The position numbers were made by a program, and so were the translations under genes. From contig CAJVZZ010000013.1 in the NCBI GenBank assembly GCA_913020435.1, positions 32,684 to 96,683 on the forward strand: DNA of 64,000 nt, in the 5' to 3' direction. Below, one piece after another: positions 1 to 9,897 of the stretch. The notes under the pieces are model-generated. The model worked only from the letters and a program-made list of their open reading frames with translations. It was not told the DNA's origin and searched no databases. The DNA comes from an uncultured Flavobacteriales bacterium (GTDB lineage: Bacteria > Bacteroidota > Bacteroidia > Flavobacteriales_G > Salibacteraceae). Numbering within the stretch: position 1 is the stretch's first letter; every line of letters starts with the position of its first letter.

Positions 1-1
1 C

Positions 2-448
2 CTACCTTACCAAACTAAACTTGAAGAAAAAATAATTATTAAAAATGTAGATAAATCTAACGAAATTGTAAATCCAGAAATTTCGGGATTAAAAGTATTA
101 ATCGCGGAAGACGATGAAACTAATGGAATGCTTATCTCAGTAATTGTCAAAGAACTTAAATTGGTATTACTCGAAGCAACGACAGGAATAGAAGCTGTAG
201 ACCTTTGTCGCAGTAATCCTGATATCGATTTAATTCTGATGGATATTCAAATGCCTGATTTAAATGGATACGAAGCAACCCGTCAAATCCGACAATTTAA
301 CCAAGACGTTATCATAATTGCACAAACGGCTTTTGGACTAGCCGGAGATAAAGAAAAATCAATTGAAGCAGGCTGCAACGACTATATTTCCAAACCATTT
401 AATAAATCCAAATTACTTACAGTAATTGGAAAATATTTGAAAAAATAA
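2..448 (+). CDS. C-terminal receiver domain of a (hybrid) sensor kinase/response regulator, 5' truncated by the window edge
   Basis: Frame of ORF 128..448 is open to the window start; it reads ...ISGLKVLIAEDDETNGMLISVIVKEL..., so the acidic DD and first beta strand lie upstream of the listed ATG; LILMDIQMPDLNG and KPF motifs of CheY-like receivers. Confidence 0.85.
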   Translation, partial: LPYQTKLEEKIIIKNVDKSNEIVNPEISGLKVLIAEDDETNGMLISVIVKELKLVLLEATTGIEAVDLCRSNPDIDLILMDIQMPDLNGYEATRQIRQFNQDVIIIAQTAFGLAGDKEKSIEAGCNDYISKPFNKSKLLTVIGKYLKK

Positions 449-666
449 TCACTTGAAAGTAAATTAAGCAGATAAATTTTGAGTGTGTAAAAAATAGCAT
501 TAAAAAAACCATTAATGGTCTTTAGTTGCTCGTTCAACTTTACTTTTCTTAGCTGAATAAGTCAATTAACTACTGATCTTATTACCCAAACCGTTAGTAT
601 TATTAGATAAGTTAAACCTTACTTCTAGAGCAGTACTATTTTGAAATTTGAAAAATAAAACTACAA

Positions 667-1335
667 ATGCCGAAACTTGAAATAGTAAATGAAAACAAAG
701 ATTATATAGTCGTAAACAAGGCGGCTGGACTTATTAGTGAAAAAAGTCCTTACGAGGATTGCACTGTTGAAGTTCAAGTTCTTAATCACCTATTAAAAAG
801 CAAATCCAATCCCTATGTAGGAGTAATACATAGACTCGATCGAGTGACCAGCGGTGTGCTGATTTTTGCCAAGAAAAAACGAATTCTTGTCGCATTTAAT
901 AATCTATTTAGCAATCGGAAAGTTCAAAAGACTTATTTAGCAATCGTTAAAAAAAAACCATTAGAGGACAACGACAACCTTATTAATTTTCTTGTAAAAA
1001 ATAACCTAGAAAAAAGAGCTGATATAGTTGAAAATAAATCGAAAGACGCGCAAGAATGTATTCTATCCTATGAAATTATAGACAAAAATGATATTGGTTA
1101 TCTACTGGAAATAAAACCGAAAACTGGTAGGTTTCATCAAATAAGAGCCCAATTAGCAAATATTGGACTTCCTATTATTGGAGATGAAAAATATGGTTCA
1201 GACCAGGACTATCTCCCTTTATCTATTTGCCTTCATGCATGGAAGTTAACCTATGAGGATGATGATTCTAAATCAACTAAAACCTTCAAAGCTCCTTTAC
1301 CAAAAAATGCTTTTTGGAAATTCAAATCCATTTGA
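667..1335 (+). CDS. RluA-family pseudouridine synthase
   Basis: GVIHRLDRVTSGVLIFAKK catalytic HRLD motif; KTGRFHQIRAQLANIGLPIIGDEKYG. Confidence 0.9.
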   Translation: MPKLEIVNENKDYIVVNKAAGLISEKSPYEDCTVEVQVLNHLLKSKSNPYVGVIHRLDRVTSGVLIFAKKKRILVAFNNLFSNRKVQKTYLAIVKKKPLEDNDNLINFLVKNNLEKRADIVENKSKDAQECILSYEIIDKNDIGYLLEIKPKTGRFHQIRAQLANIGLPIIGDEKYGSDQDYLPLSICLHAWKLTYEDDDSKSTKTFKAPLPKNAFWKFKSI

Positions 1336-1413
1336 TGATAGAGTTAACCTCTTAAATCACATATTGTAAATAACTTGCTTAGTGAATAGATTCTTTTTGA
1401 AAAATTAGATTCA

Positions 1414-1700
1414 ATGGAAATATCAAAAGGAATAACTCGAAAAGAGTTTAGAGAAAATTACGGGTCAAAAGCACAATGTTTCGATTATTTAAGTCATCAA
1501 AAATGGAGCTTAAAATTTTTTAAGTCGTATTTAGTATACTGAAAAGTATGAAGTAGAATAAACTACTGAATAATTATTCCGCCTCAAAGTCCACTTTAAG
1601 AAAAGCAATGAAAGATTCCCTTAGAAAAAGAAGTTGATATGGATGAACTTTAAATAAGAATGAAAAAAAGAAAGAGAACTTTACAATGCTTCATTTGTAA
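1414..1700 (+). pseudogene. Possible decayed IS1595-like transposase remnant
   Basis: Short frame MEISKGITRKEFRENYGSKAQCFDYLSHQKW resembles the N-terminus of IS1595-type transposases; a downstream broken frame contains EVDMDEL...KKRKR, reminiscent of EVDETYIGGK. Several stops. Confidence 0.3.
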
Positions 1701-1741
1701 ATTATAAAAATATTTATTAAAAAGCGAGAGGACTCTGAAAT

Positions 1742-1764
1742 AAAAAAAGGGGACCGAAGCCCCC
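1742..1764 (-). terminator. Rho-independent terminator of the 1794..3584 gene
   Basis: Minus strand GGGGGC-TTCG-GTCCCC followed by TTTTTTT. Confidence 0.8.
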
Positions 1765-1793
1765 TAGTTTAAACAACATGATAATCTTTTAAA

Positions 1794-3554
1794 TTATTCA
1801 ACAATCAATTTGCGTGACTCAACACCATTAACTGTTACGATATTGACAATATACAATCCAGTAACAAAATCAGTTGTTTCAATTTGAAGAATGTTATTAC
1901 CCAACTCCAAGTTCGGTAACTCAATTTGCTTTCCAGTAATATCAACTATCTCAATATCATTGATTATGCTCGAAGCATTTATATTCAATACTTGACCATT
2001 TCTTATTGGGTTAGGACCAAATGTGAAGTTAGAAGTATTTGATAAATCGAATACTGAACTTGCCGCCTCACCAGTAGTTAAATCAAGTTTATAATCACCT
2101 GAAGCTACACTATCAATTCCAGCAAATGCATGTACTTTCCATTTTAAGTTTACAGTACTTTCTTTTGCTACACCCGCTCCACTTAAGATTGCATAAATTG
2201 TTGAATATTTCAACGTTAATGCAGTATCTGTTCCTGAGTTGTTTGACGCTAATCCAGCTACAAGTGCAGTAGAATAGTCACCAGTAGCCACATCTAGGAA
2301 CCATTTATAGGTTGCTCCCTCACCAGCATTATTCCATAATACAGTTAATTCTTTTGTGCTATCGTTATCAATAGTAGCAGCAAATCCGTCAGTTGGGAAA
2401 GACAACATAAAAGAGCTAATTAAAGCACCTCTCGTTAAGTCTAAAGTATATTCCATGCTAGACGTTTTTAGTGAAGCACCGGTTTTAGCTACTACTCTCC
2501 ATTTTAAATTAGCGGTTGCTCCAATAGTAACACCTGCTCCGGACAATACTGAATTTATAGTTGCAAAATCAAGCGTAAGTATAGTATCCATTGCCATGTT
2601 GTTACTTGGCACTGTTACGAGTGGGTTTGAAAAATCACCTGTTGCCAGATCTAAAGACCATTCATAAGTCGCATCGTTTGCAGAAGATTCCCATCTAATA
2701 TCAAGTTCTGTAGCAGCACTTCCTTCAATAGTAGCTGCGAATCCATTTCCTGGAAATTCTAAATCAAAATCATTCAATACAGTTCCTTTAGTTAAGTCAA
2801 GGGTAAAGCTAGAAGTGGAAGCAACACTATCTAAACCAGCATAAGCATGTACTTTCCATTTTAAATTTACTGTTTGACCTTTTGTTATACCTGCACCCGC
2901 AAGCACTGCGTCAAGTGTAGCAAAATCTAGAGTCAATACAGAATCCATTCCTGAATTGTTGCTGGCTAAAGGGCCTACGATTGGATTTGAAAAATTTCCG
3001 GCAGCTACATCGAGGAACCAAGCATAAGTTGCTCCTTCACCGGCAGAATTCCAGGTAATGTCAAGATCAGTATTTGCATCACCCTCTATTTTTGCAGCAA
3101 ATCCATTTGTTGGAAAAGTCAAATCATATGGAGAGATCGACGCTCCTCTAACTAGATTAATATTGAAAACATCTGGCGAAAAAACGGTTGACATGCCATT
3201 TGAGGCCGTTACAGTCCATTTTAATCTAGCAGTATCTCCAATTGAAACTCCAGCATTTGCTAAAACAGCATTCACTGTTGCAAAATCTAGTGTCAAATTA
3301 GTATCAGCTCCCATATTATTTGAAGGCACCGAAACAATTGGCGAAGTGAAATTGCCTGTCAAAGCATCAAGATGCCATGTATATGCGATTGTTCCAGTTA
3401 AAGTAGTTTCTTCTCCCCAACCGATATTAACTGTTGTTGAATTTAAACCTTCAGCTTTTAAATTGGCATTAGTTGCTGGTCCGGATAGCCTGAACTGAGC
3501 TAAACCCACAGCAGACATTAATAATAAAGAAGTAATGATTGTAAAATGTTTCAT
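1794..3554 (-). CDS. Secreted SusE-like repeat protein with T9SS type A C-terminal sorting domain
   Basis: Four ~115-aa repeats (..GYTW.LD.ATGNFS..); N-terminal signal from MKHFTIITSLLLMSAVGLAQ (likely start 3554, not 3584); C-terminus FGPNPIRNGQ...GLYIVNIVTVNGVESRKLIVE. Confidence 0.75.
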   Translation of the reverse strand: MKHFTIITSLLLMSAVGLAQFRLSGPATNANLKAEGLNSTTVNIGWGEETTLTGTIAYTWHLDALTGNFTSPIVSVPSNNMGADTNLTLDFATVNAVLANAGVSIGDTARLKWTVTASNGMSTVFSPDVFNINLVRGASISPYDLTFPTNGFAAKIEGDANTDLDITWNSAGEGATYAWFLDVAAGNFSNPIVGPLASNNSGMDSVLTLDFATLDAVLAGAGITKGQTVNLKWKVHAYAGLDSVASTSSFTLDLTKGTVLNDFDLEFPGNGFAATIEGSAATELDIRWESSANDATYEWSLDLATGDFSNPLVTVPSNNMAMDTILTLDFATINSVLSGAGVTIGATANLKWRVVAKTGASLKTSSMEYTLDLTRGALISSFMLSFPTDGFAATIDNDSTKELTVLWNNAGEGATYKWFLDVATGDYSTALVAGLASNNSGTDTALTLKYSTIYAILSGAGVAKESTVNLKWKVHAFAGIDSVASGDYKLDLTTGEAASSVFDLSNTSNFTFGPNPIRNGQVLNINASSIINDIEIVDITGKQIELPNLELGNNILQIETTDFVTGLYIVNIVTVNGVESRKLIVE

Positions 3555-3809
3555 ATTTTGATTTTTTTTAGTGTTTATAGTCACTTGGAAGACATAATAC
3601 CATTAAAATAGTTTGTTATTGCGGTGTTAAAAAGTGTGACTTCAAAATTTCATAAATTAAATTTCAGACAAAAAAAACATTAAACACCTCTATATAAGAG
3701 CAGTATCTAACATGGACAATTGGGTGTCGTTTAAAAAAATACACGGAGCGATTAGTTGGTTGTTCTGGATAACTCTTAATGAAAAAAGTTCAAATGCTGT
3801 AATTTTACA

Positions 3810-4232
3810 CTAATTTAATTTAAAGGTTGTTAGTGCCATTTCGTATCCAAATAAACCAAATCCACTAACAACTCCTGTACAGTTTTTAGCCATAAGGGAT
3901 TGGTGACGAATCGTTTCATGGCGGGCATAAACATTAGAAATATGAACTTCAATAACCGGAGTTTCTATTGCAGCAACGGCATCTGCAATAGCGACTGAAG
4001 TATGCGTGTAACCACCTGCATTGAAAATGATTCCATCAAAAGAAAAACCTACCTCTTGAAGTTTATTGACCAACTCCCCTTCTATATTGCTTTGATAATA
4101 TTCCAATTCTATAGTGGCAAGTTTACTTTTCAATTCTTGAAAATAGTCATCGAATGATCGATTACCGTATATCTCAGGTTCTCGTTTTCCAAGTAGATTC
4201 AAATTGGGGCCGTTTAATATCAATATCCTCAT
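3810..4232 (-). CDS. aroQ: Type II 3-dehydroquinate dehydratase
   Basis: MRILILNGPNLNLLGKREPEIYG; FNAGGYTHTSVAIADA; EVHISN. Likely start at the internal Met (4232). Confidence 0.95.
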   Translation of the reverse strand: MRILILNGPNLNLLGKREPEIYGNRSFDDYFQELKSKLATIELEYYQSNIEGELVNKLQEVGFSFDGIIFNAGGYTHTSVAIADAVAAIETPVIEVHISNVYARHETIRHQSLMAKNCTGVVSGFGLFGYEMALTTFKLN

Positions 4233-4297
4233 TTTGTTGTTAACGTTTAGCTGAGACCAAATGTAGTACAAAGGTCCCAATCCCTTTTATTTGAAGT

Positions 4298-5215
4298 ATG
4301 GATTCAGCAGGATTATTAAAAGGTTTTAAGCGTTATTTAGCATTAGAGCGCTCATTGTCCAAGAATTCGGTTGAGGCCTATTTATCGGACGTTAAAAAGC
4401 TGTATCAGTTCCTGAATCAAGACGAATCTTCTACTAGTATTCTGAAATTAAAATTAAATGACTTACGAGCATTTCTAGTTTGGTTAAATGAATTCAATAT
4501 TTCTAATACCACACAAGCACGAATTGTAAGCGGAATTAAATCCTTTTACAATTATTTAATTTTAGAAGAAGTAATTACTGTTGACCCTAGTGAATTATTG
4601 GAAACGCCACGAATTGGTAGAAAACTTCCTGTCACTTTAAGTATTGATGAAATAGACAAAATAGAATCGGTCATTGACCTAAGTAAACTCGAAGGATCTA
4701 GAAATAAAGCAATTATTGAGACTTTATACGGTTGTGGTTTGCGTGTTACAGAATTGTTAGAACTGAAATTGAGTAATCTGTTTATCGATGAAGGTTTTGT
4801 GCGAGTAATTGGAAAAGGAGACAAAGAACGTCTTGTACCTATTGGCCAAAGCGCTTTAAAGTTCATTTCGATATATGTGAATGAAGTGCGTATTCATGTT
4901 AATATCAAGCCTAAGAATGAAGACTTTGTATTCTTAAACAAACGTGGGACAAAGCTTTCGAGAATAATGATATTCAATATTGTAAAAGACTTAGTAGAAA
5001 AAGCCGGAATTGGAAAGGTGGTTTCACCGCATACTTTCCGTCACTCCTTTGCAACTCATTTGGTAGAAGGTGGAGCAGATTTAAGAGCGGTACAAGAAAT
5101 GTTAGGGCATGAATCAATTACTACTACAGAGATATATACACATCTCGATAGGCAATATCTTCGCGCGACAATAACGGATTTTCATCCAAGACAAATTCAA
5201 GAACGAAATGGGTAA
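4298..5215 (+). CDS. xerD: Site-specific tyrosine recombinase XerD
   Basis: Full-length Xer: N-terminal SAM-like domain, GLRVTELL, GKGDKERLVP, HTFRHSFATHL, LGHESITTTEIYTH. Confidence 0.9.
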   Translation: MDSAGLLKGFKRYLALERSLSKNSVEAYLSDVKKLYQFLNQDESSTSILKLKLNDLRAFLVWLNEFNISNTTQARIVSGIKSFYNYLILEEVITVDPSELLETPRIGRKLPVTLSIDEIDKIESVIDLSKLEGSRNKAIIETLYGCGLRVTELLELKLSNLFIDEGFVRVIGKGDKERLVPIGQSALKFISIYVNEVRIHVNIKPKNEDFVFLNKRGTKLSRIMIFNIVKDLVEKAGIGKVVSPHTFRHSFATHLVEGGADLRAVQEMLGHESITTTEIYTHLDRQYLRATITDFHPRQIQERNG

Positions 5216-5708
5216 GTTCCTTTTTACAATCGTTGCTGTTTTTACAATCACATTATCATTTGGTCAGACAGTAGAAGACAGAGCATATTCTGCAAAGCTT
5301 CAGCGATTATTGAGTCATACTGTTCCTGAAGTAAGCGTTTCAGAAGTTGATACTAACGATTCAATTGTATTTGTTGATGCACGTGAGGAGAATGAATATA
5401 AGGTGTCACACATAAAAAAAGCGGTATGGGTCGGTTATAACAAATTGGATTTATCAAGACTAAAGGACACACCAAAAGATCAAAAAATCATTGTTTATTG
5501 TTCTGTGGGGTATCGAAGTGAAAAGGTCTCAGAAAAATTGATTAAACAAGGTTTTACAGATGTTTCAAACCTTTATGGAGGCATATTTGAATGGAAAAAT
5601 ACAGGACGGCTAGTGCATGAAAGTGAAACCCAAACCACAGAAGAAGTGCATGCTTACGATAAAACTTGGGGGCAATGGTTAAGAAGAGGAAAGAAGTGTT
5701 ATGAGTAA
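5208..5708 (+). CDS. Rhodanese-like domain protein (exported)
   Basis: N-terminal signal peptide; VDAREENEYKVSHIKKA and active-site loop YCSVGYRS. Confidence 0.85.
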   Translation: MGKFLFTIVAVFTITLSFGQTVEDRAYSAKLQRLLSHTVPEVSVSEVDTNDSIVFVDAREENEYKVSHIKKAVWVGYNKLDLSRLKDTPKDQKIIVYCSVGYRSEKVSEKLIKQGFTDVSNLYGGIFEWKNTGRLVHESETQTTEEVHAYDKTWGQWLRRGKKCYE

Positions 5709-6002
5709 TAATTCTTAACGTAAATTTAGAATGAACAACGATACGGAAATCACCTCTAATCAAATTCTATGAATTAGAATCTCATTATCAGTTGGTTCAA
5801 TTCTTATGCCGCAGCGCTAAAGGAAGAATTACCCTAATTTCAATTGCTTTAAGTTTTTGCCTAAACGCCCAAAACAATTCTTACCGAGTACATGCTATTA
5901 AAAATCCAAATTACAAATTGAACTTATTAGAAATTAATCTACGATTAAACCAACGATCTGACGAAATTAGCACAGAGAATAATTCTGATCTAGTAGTGTA
6001 TT

Positions 6003-6413
6003 TTACTCACCTGAATAAACCACACAATTTCTTTCAGTCTCGAACAATGTAATTTTCAAGTCTAAATCATCAGACAATTCTTTTCGTAATCTATTCCAAA
6101 TAACAACCGCTATATATTCTGCTGTTGGATTGAGCGTTGAAAATTCCTCTATTTGTTCGTTTAGATTTTTGTGATCCATATATTTACAAACTTGGGCATT
6201 AATAATATCCTTAAGGACCTTAAGATCAATTACATATCCTGTTTCTGGATCAATAGCTCCGGTTACTTCAACCCAGAAATCATAATTGTGGCCGTGATAA
6301 TGGGGATTACTGCATAAACCAAAAATTTCAGAGTTTTTTACATCACTCCAATCTTTCCTATATAAACGGTGTGCAGCATTAAAATGTGCTTTTCTTTTGA
6401 CAGTAACTCGCAT
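6003..6413 (-). CDS. 6-pyruvoyl-tetrahydropterin / 6-carboxytetrahydropterin synthase family protein
   Basis: KAHFNAAHRL and CSNPHYHGHNYDFWVEV zinc/catalytic motifs; NPTAEYIA. Confidence 0.88.
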   Translation of the reverse strand: MRVTVKRKAHFNAAHRLYRKDWSDVKNSEIFGLCSNPHYHGHNYDFWVEVTGAIDPETGYVIDLKVLKDIINAQVCKYMDHKNLNEQIEEFSTLNPTAEYIAVVIWNRLRKELSDDLDLKITLFETERNCVVYSGE

Positions 6414-6415
6414 AA

Positions 6416-6958
6416 CTAAACTAAATATTCCTTTACTCTAGGGAATGCAATTTTAAACCATTCCGTGTATTGTTCTGGGTTTTCTTTTATTTCGTCTTCG
6501 ATTTCAACAATAGAAAGAAACTTCCACTCTTCTACTTCTTCAGGATTTGGTGTAGCAACTCCATTAAACTCTCCAATCAGAACATGATCGTACTCATGTT
6601 CTGTTAAACCATTATCGAATTCTGCCTTGTACGTAAATTTAAAAGCAGCACTCATTGGACAATCGAAACCCATTTCTTCTTTCATTCTTCGGTGAGCGGC
6701 ATGTCTTGTCTCTTCATCTTTACGTTGATGACTGCAACAAGTGTTAGTCCACAAACCCGGAGAATGATATTTACTCAACGCGCGACGTTGAAGCATAAAT
6801 TCACCGCGAGGATTAACCACAAAAACAGAAAATGCCCTATGAAGAATACCCTTTTCATGAGCCTCCATTTTATCCATAAATCCAACACTACGGTCAAATT
6901 CATTTACCAGTATTACTTCATCTCTATCCGTATTCACTGTGACTAATTCTGAAATCAT
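6416..6958 (-). CDS. idi: Isopentenyl-diphosphate delta-isomerase (type I, Nudix)
   Basis: LHRAFSVFVVNPRGEFMLQRRALSKYHSPGLWTNTCCSHQR; Nudix-like region EEMGFDCP; EHEYDHVLIG. Confidence 0.93.
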   Translation of the reverse strand: MISELVTVNTDRDEVILVNEFDRSVGFMDKMEAHEKGILHRAFSVFVVNPRGEFMLQRRALSKYHSPGLWTNTCCSHQRKDEETRHAAHRRMKEEMGFDCPMSAAFKFTYKAEFDNGLTEHEYDHVLIGEFNGVATPNPEEVEEWKFLSIVEIEDEIKENPEQYTEWFKIAFPRVKEYLV

Positions 6959-7797
6959 AATAAACCAATATTATGACGTACATATGATCTTACGAATAAA
7001 CCATATTTTCCTATGTTAGGGATACGAATGCGTTCTTTTTTAATTTGACTACTCGGAATGTTTTGAATTTTCTTGAATAATCCGAAATAGTAAACATAAG
7101 CTAAGTAAACTCCAAAACGCGCACGCTTAGGCAATTGCAATATTCCCTCATAACCAGCATCAAAGTCTGACTGAATATCAGCCTCTATTGTAGCCTTTTC
7201 ATCATTGGTCATATTAGCAATATTGACATTTGGAAAGTAATTACGACCTAAATCTTCATAATCATCTTTTACATCACGCAAAAAATTGATTTTCTGAAAT
7301 GCAGCTCCTAATTTCATTGCATTCGGTTTGAGTTTATGATATAATTTATCATCTCCTATTACAAAAACCTTAAGACACATTAACCCAACTACCTCTGCCG
7401 AACCCAAAATATATTTCTCATAATTGGCTTGAGTATATTTTACATCTTGAAGGTCCATTTCCATACTGTCCAAAAAAGTATGGATTAGGTCATGGTCTAT
7501 GTTAAAATCATTAATAGCATGCTGAAAACTATTAAGAATTGGATTAAGGCTAATTCCTCTATTAATAGCTTTAAATGTGTCTTGACGAAACTCTTCTAAT
7601 AATTCTTTTTTATCATAGTCGTGAAAGGTATCCACGATTTCGTCAGCAAAACGCACAAATCCGTAAATACCGTAAATAGGATCTTTAACGGTTGGATTTA
7701 AACATGAAATACCTAAAGAAAATGAAGTGGAATAGGCTTGAGTAATTTGTTGAGATGTACGCTGAGAGACGTCATCAAAGAGTTGTTTAGCATCCAT
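6955..7797 (-). CDS. crtB: Phytoene synthase
   Basis: YGFVRFADEIVDTF; GLMCLKVF; LGAAFQKINFLRDVKDDYEDLGRNYFP. Confidence 0.92.
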   Translation of the reverse strand: MDAKQLFDDVSQRTSQQITQAYSTSFSLGISCLNPTVKDPIYGIYGFVRFADEIVDTFHDYDKKELLEEFRQDTFKAINRGISLNPILNSFQHAINDFNIDHDLIHTFLDSMEMDLQDVKYTQANYEKYILGSAEVVGLMCLKVFVIGDDKLYHKLKPNAMKLGAAFQKINFLRDVKDDYEDLGRNYFPNVNIANMTNDEKATIEADIQSDFDAGYEGILQLPKRARFGVYLAYVYYFGLFKKIQNIPSSQIKKERIRIPNIGKYGLFVRSYVRHNIGLL

Positions 7798-7801
7798 GGG
7801 G

Positions 7802-9274
7802 CTAGAGTTTTTTGTTTAACATAAAATCAGCAACTACTTGACCTGAAATAATGGAAGGTGGAACTCCAGGACCAGGCGTAGTAAGCTGTCCTGTATAAAA
7901 CAAGTTAGGCAGATATTTGTTTTGTAATTTAGGTTTTAAAAATGCAGTCTGTGTTAAAGTGTTTGCTAATCCATAGGCATTTCCCTTGTATGAATTATAG
8001 TCTGATTTAAAATCGTCAACACAATAAGAGCGTTTATAAATCACATTATCTTTTATTTTTTCGCCAGTAATTTCCTCCAATCGATTCAACAGAATATTAT
8101 AATAGCGCTCTCTCATTTCTTCATTATCGGATAAATCAGGCGCTATTGGCATTAACACAAATAAATTTTCACAACCAGTTGGAGCTACTGAATCATCAGT
8201 TATTGAAGGAACACATACATAAAATAGAGGATCTGAGGGCCATTGTGGTTCGTCATATATTTCTTCTGAATGTTTTGTAAAATCAGTATCGAAGAAAAGG
8301 TTGTGATGTTTCAAATTGGCTAGCTTTTTATTTACCCCTAGATAAAAAAGTAATGAAGAAGGAGCTAAAACTCGACTATCCCAATATTTCTCGGAATACA
8401 TGCGTTTACTTTCCGGTAAAAGATTTTTATCTACGTGGTGATAATCAGCTCCTGCGATTACAGCCTTACTATCTATTTGCTGTCCTCTAACCTGAACTCC
8501 CTTCACTGATTTTTCACTAATTACTAGCTTTTCGACAGGAGAATTGTAGTGAAATTCAACACCCTTTTCTTCAGCTAAGCTAACCATTCCTTCCACAATT
8601 TTATGCATCCCACCCTTCGGGTACCAAGTACCTAATTCAAGATCAGCATAGTTCATTAGGGTGTATAAAGAAGGCATGTTCTCGGGTTTTGCACCCAAAA
8701 ATAAAACCGGAAATTTTAAAATCTGACGCAACTTATCGTTCTTAAATTGCTTATTGATTTGTTTCGCAATAGAAGAAAAAAGATTCAGCTTTAGAGCTCC
8801 ACCTATGACTTCTGCATTTGCAAATTCCAGTATTGAAGTTGATGGTTTATAAACTAATTTATTTACACCAACCTCATATTTGTATGCGGCATCCTTAAGG
8901 AATAAATCAAGTTCATGAGCGCTTCCAGCTTCAATAGACTCAAATAATTCGAATAATTCTTTTTTATTTGCAGGTACATCTACAAAATCACCTTTACCGA
9001 AATAGACACGGTAGGACGGAGAAAGACGTGTTAACTCATAATAATCGGAAACTGATTTTCCAAATCGATTAAAATACTTTTCAAAAACTTCGGGCATCCA
9101 GTACCAACTCGGACCCATATCAAAAGTAAACCCATCTGACTCAAACTTTCGGGCACGGCCACCTGCAGATTCATTTTTTTCATAAACATGAACCTTTTCA
9201 CCAGCGGCTGCAAGTGTCGTTGCAGCTGCTAATGAAGCAAACCCTGACCCTATGACAGAAACCAAATTAGACAT
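7802..9274 (-). CDS. crtI: Phytoene desaturase
   Basis: N-terminal FAD motif VIGSGFASLAAATTLAAAGEKVHVYEKN; C-terminal LPNLFYTGQLTTPGPGVPPSIISGQV. Confidence 0.92.
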   Translation of the reverse strand: MSNLVSVIGSGFASLAAATTLAAAGEKVHVYEKNESAGGRARKFESDGFTFDMGPSWYWMPEVFEKYFNRFGKSVSDYYELTRLSPSYRVYFGKGDFVDVPANKKELFELFESIEAGSAHELDLFLKDAAYKYEVGVNKLVYKPSTSILEFANAEVIGGALKLNLFSSIAKQINKQFKNDKLRQILKFPVLFLGAKPENMPSLYTLMNYADLELGTWYPKGGMHKIVEGMVSLAEEKGVEFHYNSPVEKLVISEKSVKGVQVRGQQIDSKAVIAGADYHHVDKNLLPESKRMYSEKYWDSRVLAPSSLLFYLGVNKKLANLKHHNLFFDTDFTKHSEEIYDEPQWPSDPLFYVCVPSITDDSVAPTGCENLFVLMPIAPDLSDNEEMRERYYNILLNRLEEITGEKIKDNVIYKRSYCVDDFKSDYNSYKGNAYGLANTLTQTAFLKPKLQNKYLPNLFYTGQLTTPGPGVPPSIISGQVVADFMLNKKL

Positions 9275-9779
9275 TTCTATTAAACTCTGGTAATTTGGAC
9301 ATTAGCTGTTTTCTTGCAAGAAAAATCCTGCTTTTCACTGTACCGATTGGAATTCCCATTTCATCACCAATTTCTTTGTACTTGAACCCCTCCAATTTCC
9401 GTTGGAATGGAATTCTGTAATCATCTGACAGATTTTCAATGGCTTCTTCCATATTTAACACATTAATTTTCTTATCCGGTGGAATCGAAACATTCGAAGA
9501 ACCTGTGCTCACGTAAGCTTGTGCCTGCATTTTATCCATAATTTGGTTAAACTTAGAACCTCTTCTGTATTGATTTATAAAAGTATTCTTCATAATCGTA
9601 TATAACCAACCTTTTATCGAAGATTTTGTCAATAACTTATCCCTATACGTAAGAGCTTTCAACATAGTTTCCTGCAATAAATCTTTTGCTTCTTCTTCAT
9701 CTGCGGTAAGCTTCAAAGCAAAAAACTGAAGAGGGCTTTTGTAGCTTACCAGTAGTTCATTAAATTCAAGTGTAGACAT
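9267..9779 (-). CDS. ECF-type RNA polymerase sigma factor
   Basis: Region 2 DLLQETMLKAL...IKGWLYTIMKNTFINQYRR; region 4 FKYKEIGDEMGIPIGTVKSRIFLARKQL. Confidence 0.9.
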   Translation of the reverse strand: MSTLEFNELLVSYKSPLQFFALKLTADEEEAKDLLQETMLKALTYRDKLLTKSSIKGWLYTIMKNTFINQYRRGSKFNQIMDKMQAQAYVSTGSSNVSIPPDKKINVLNMEEAIENLSDDYRIPFQRKLEGFKYKEIGDEMGIPIGTVKSRIFLARKQLMSKLPEFNRNV

Positions 9780-9802
9780 TTGTTTAATCTTTAATTGTTT
9801 TC

Positions 9803-9874
9803 GTTAAACAAATATACACTCTATTTCTCTCATTATCGTTTTTGTTTAGACTTTTTAAGTAAAAGTTAAACAAA
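9803..9874. promoter_or_regulatory. Candidate promoter/operator of the sigma-crtI-crtB-idi operon
   Basis: GTTAAACAAA at 9803-9812 and 9865-9874 with inverted TTTGTTTAGA at 9841-9850; minus-strand TATATTTG (TAnnTTTG type) at 9809-9816. Confidence 0.45.
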
Positions 9875-9897
9875 GCCTGCTAAGCTTCTCTTTCAAA

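Noticed and set aside
2356-2667. Plus-strand ORF antisense to the SusE-like repeat protein (also 3058..3498)
   Set aside because: Lies wholly within a repeat-containing gene with clear domains on the minus strand; the two ORFs resemble each other only because the opposite-strand repeats do.
4552-4866. ORF antisense to xerD
   Set aside because: Complete overlap with a well-supported recombinase gene; no recognisable domain.
5792-6052. 86-aa plus-strand ORF between the rhodanese and pterin synthase genes
   Set aside because: Overlaps the 3' end of the opposite-strand pterin synthase gene and shows no domain; could be a decayed exported protein but support is too weak.
6692-6946. Plus-strand ORF within idi
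   Set aside because: Antisense to a conserved Nudix isomerase; no domain.
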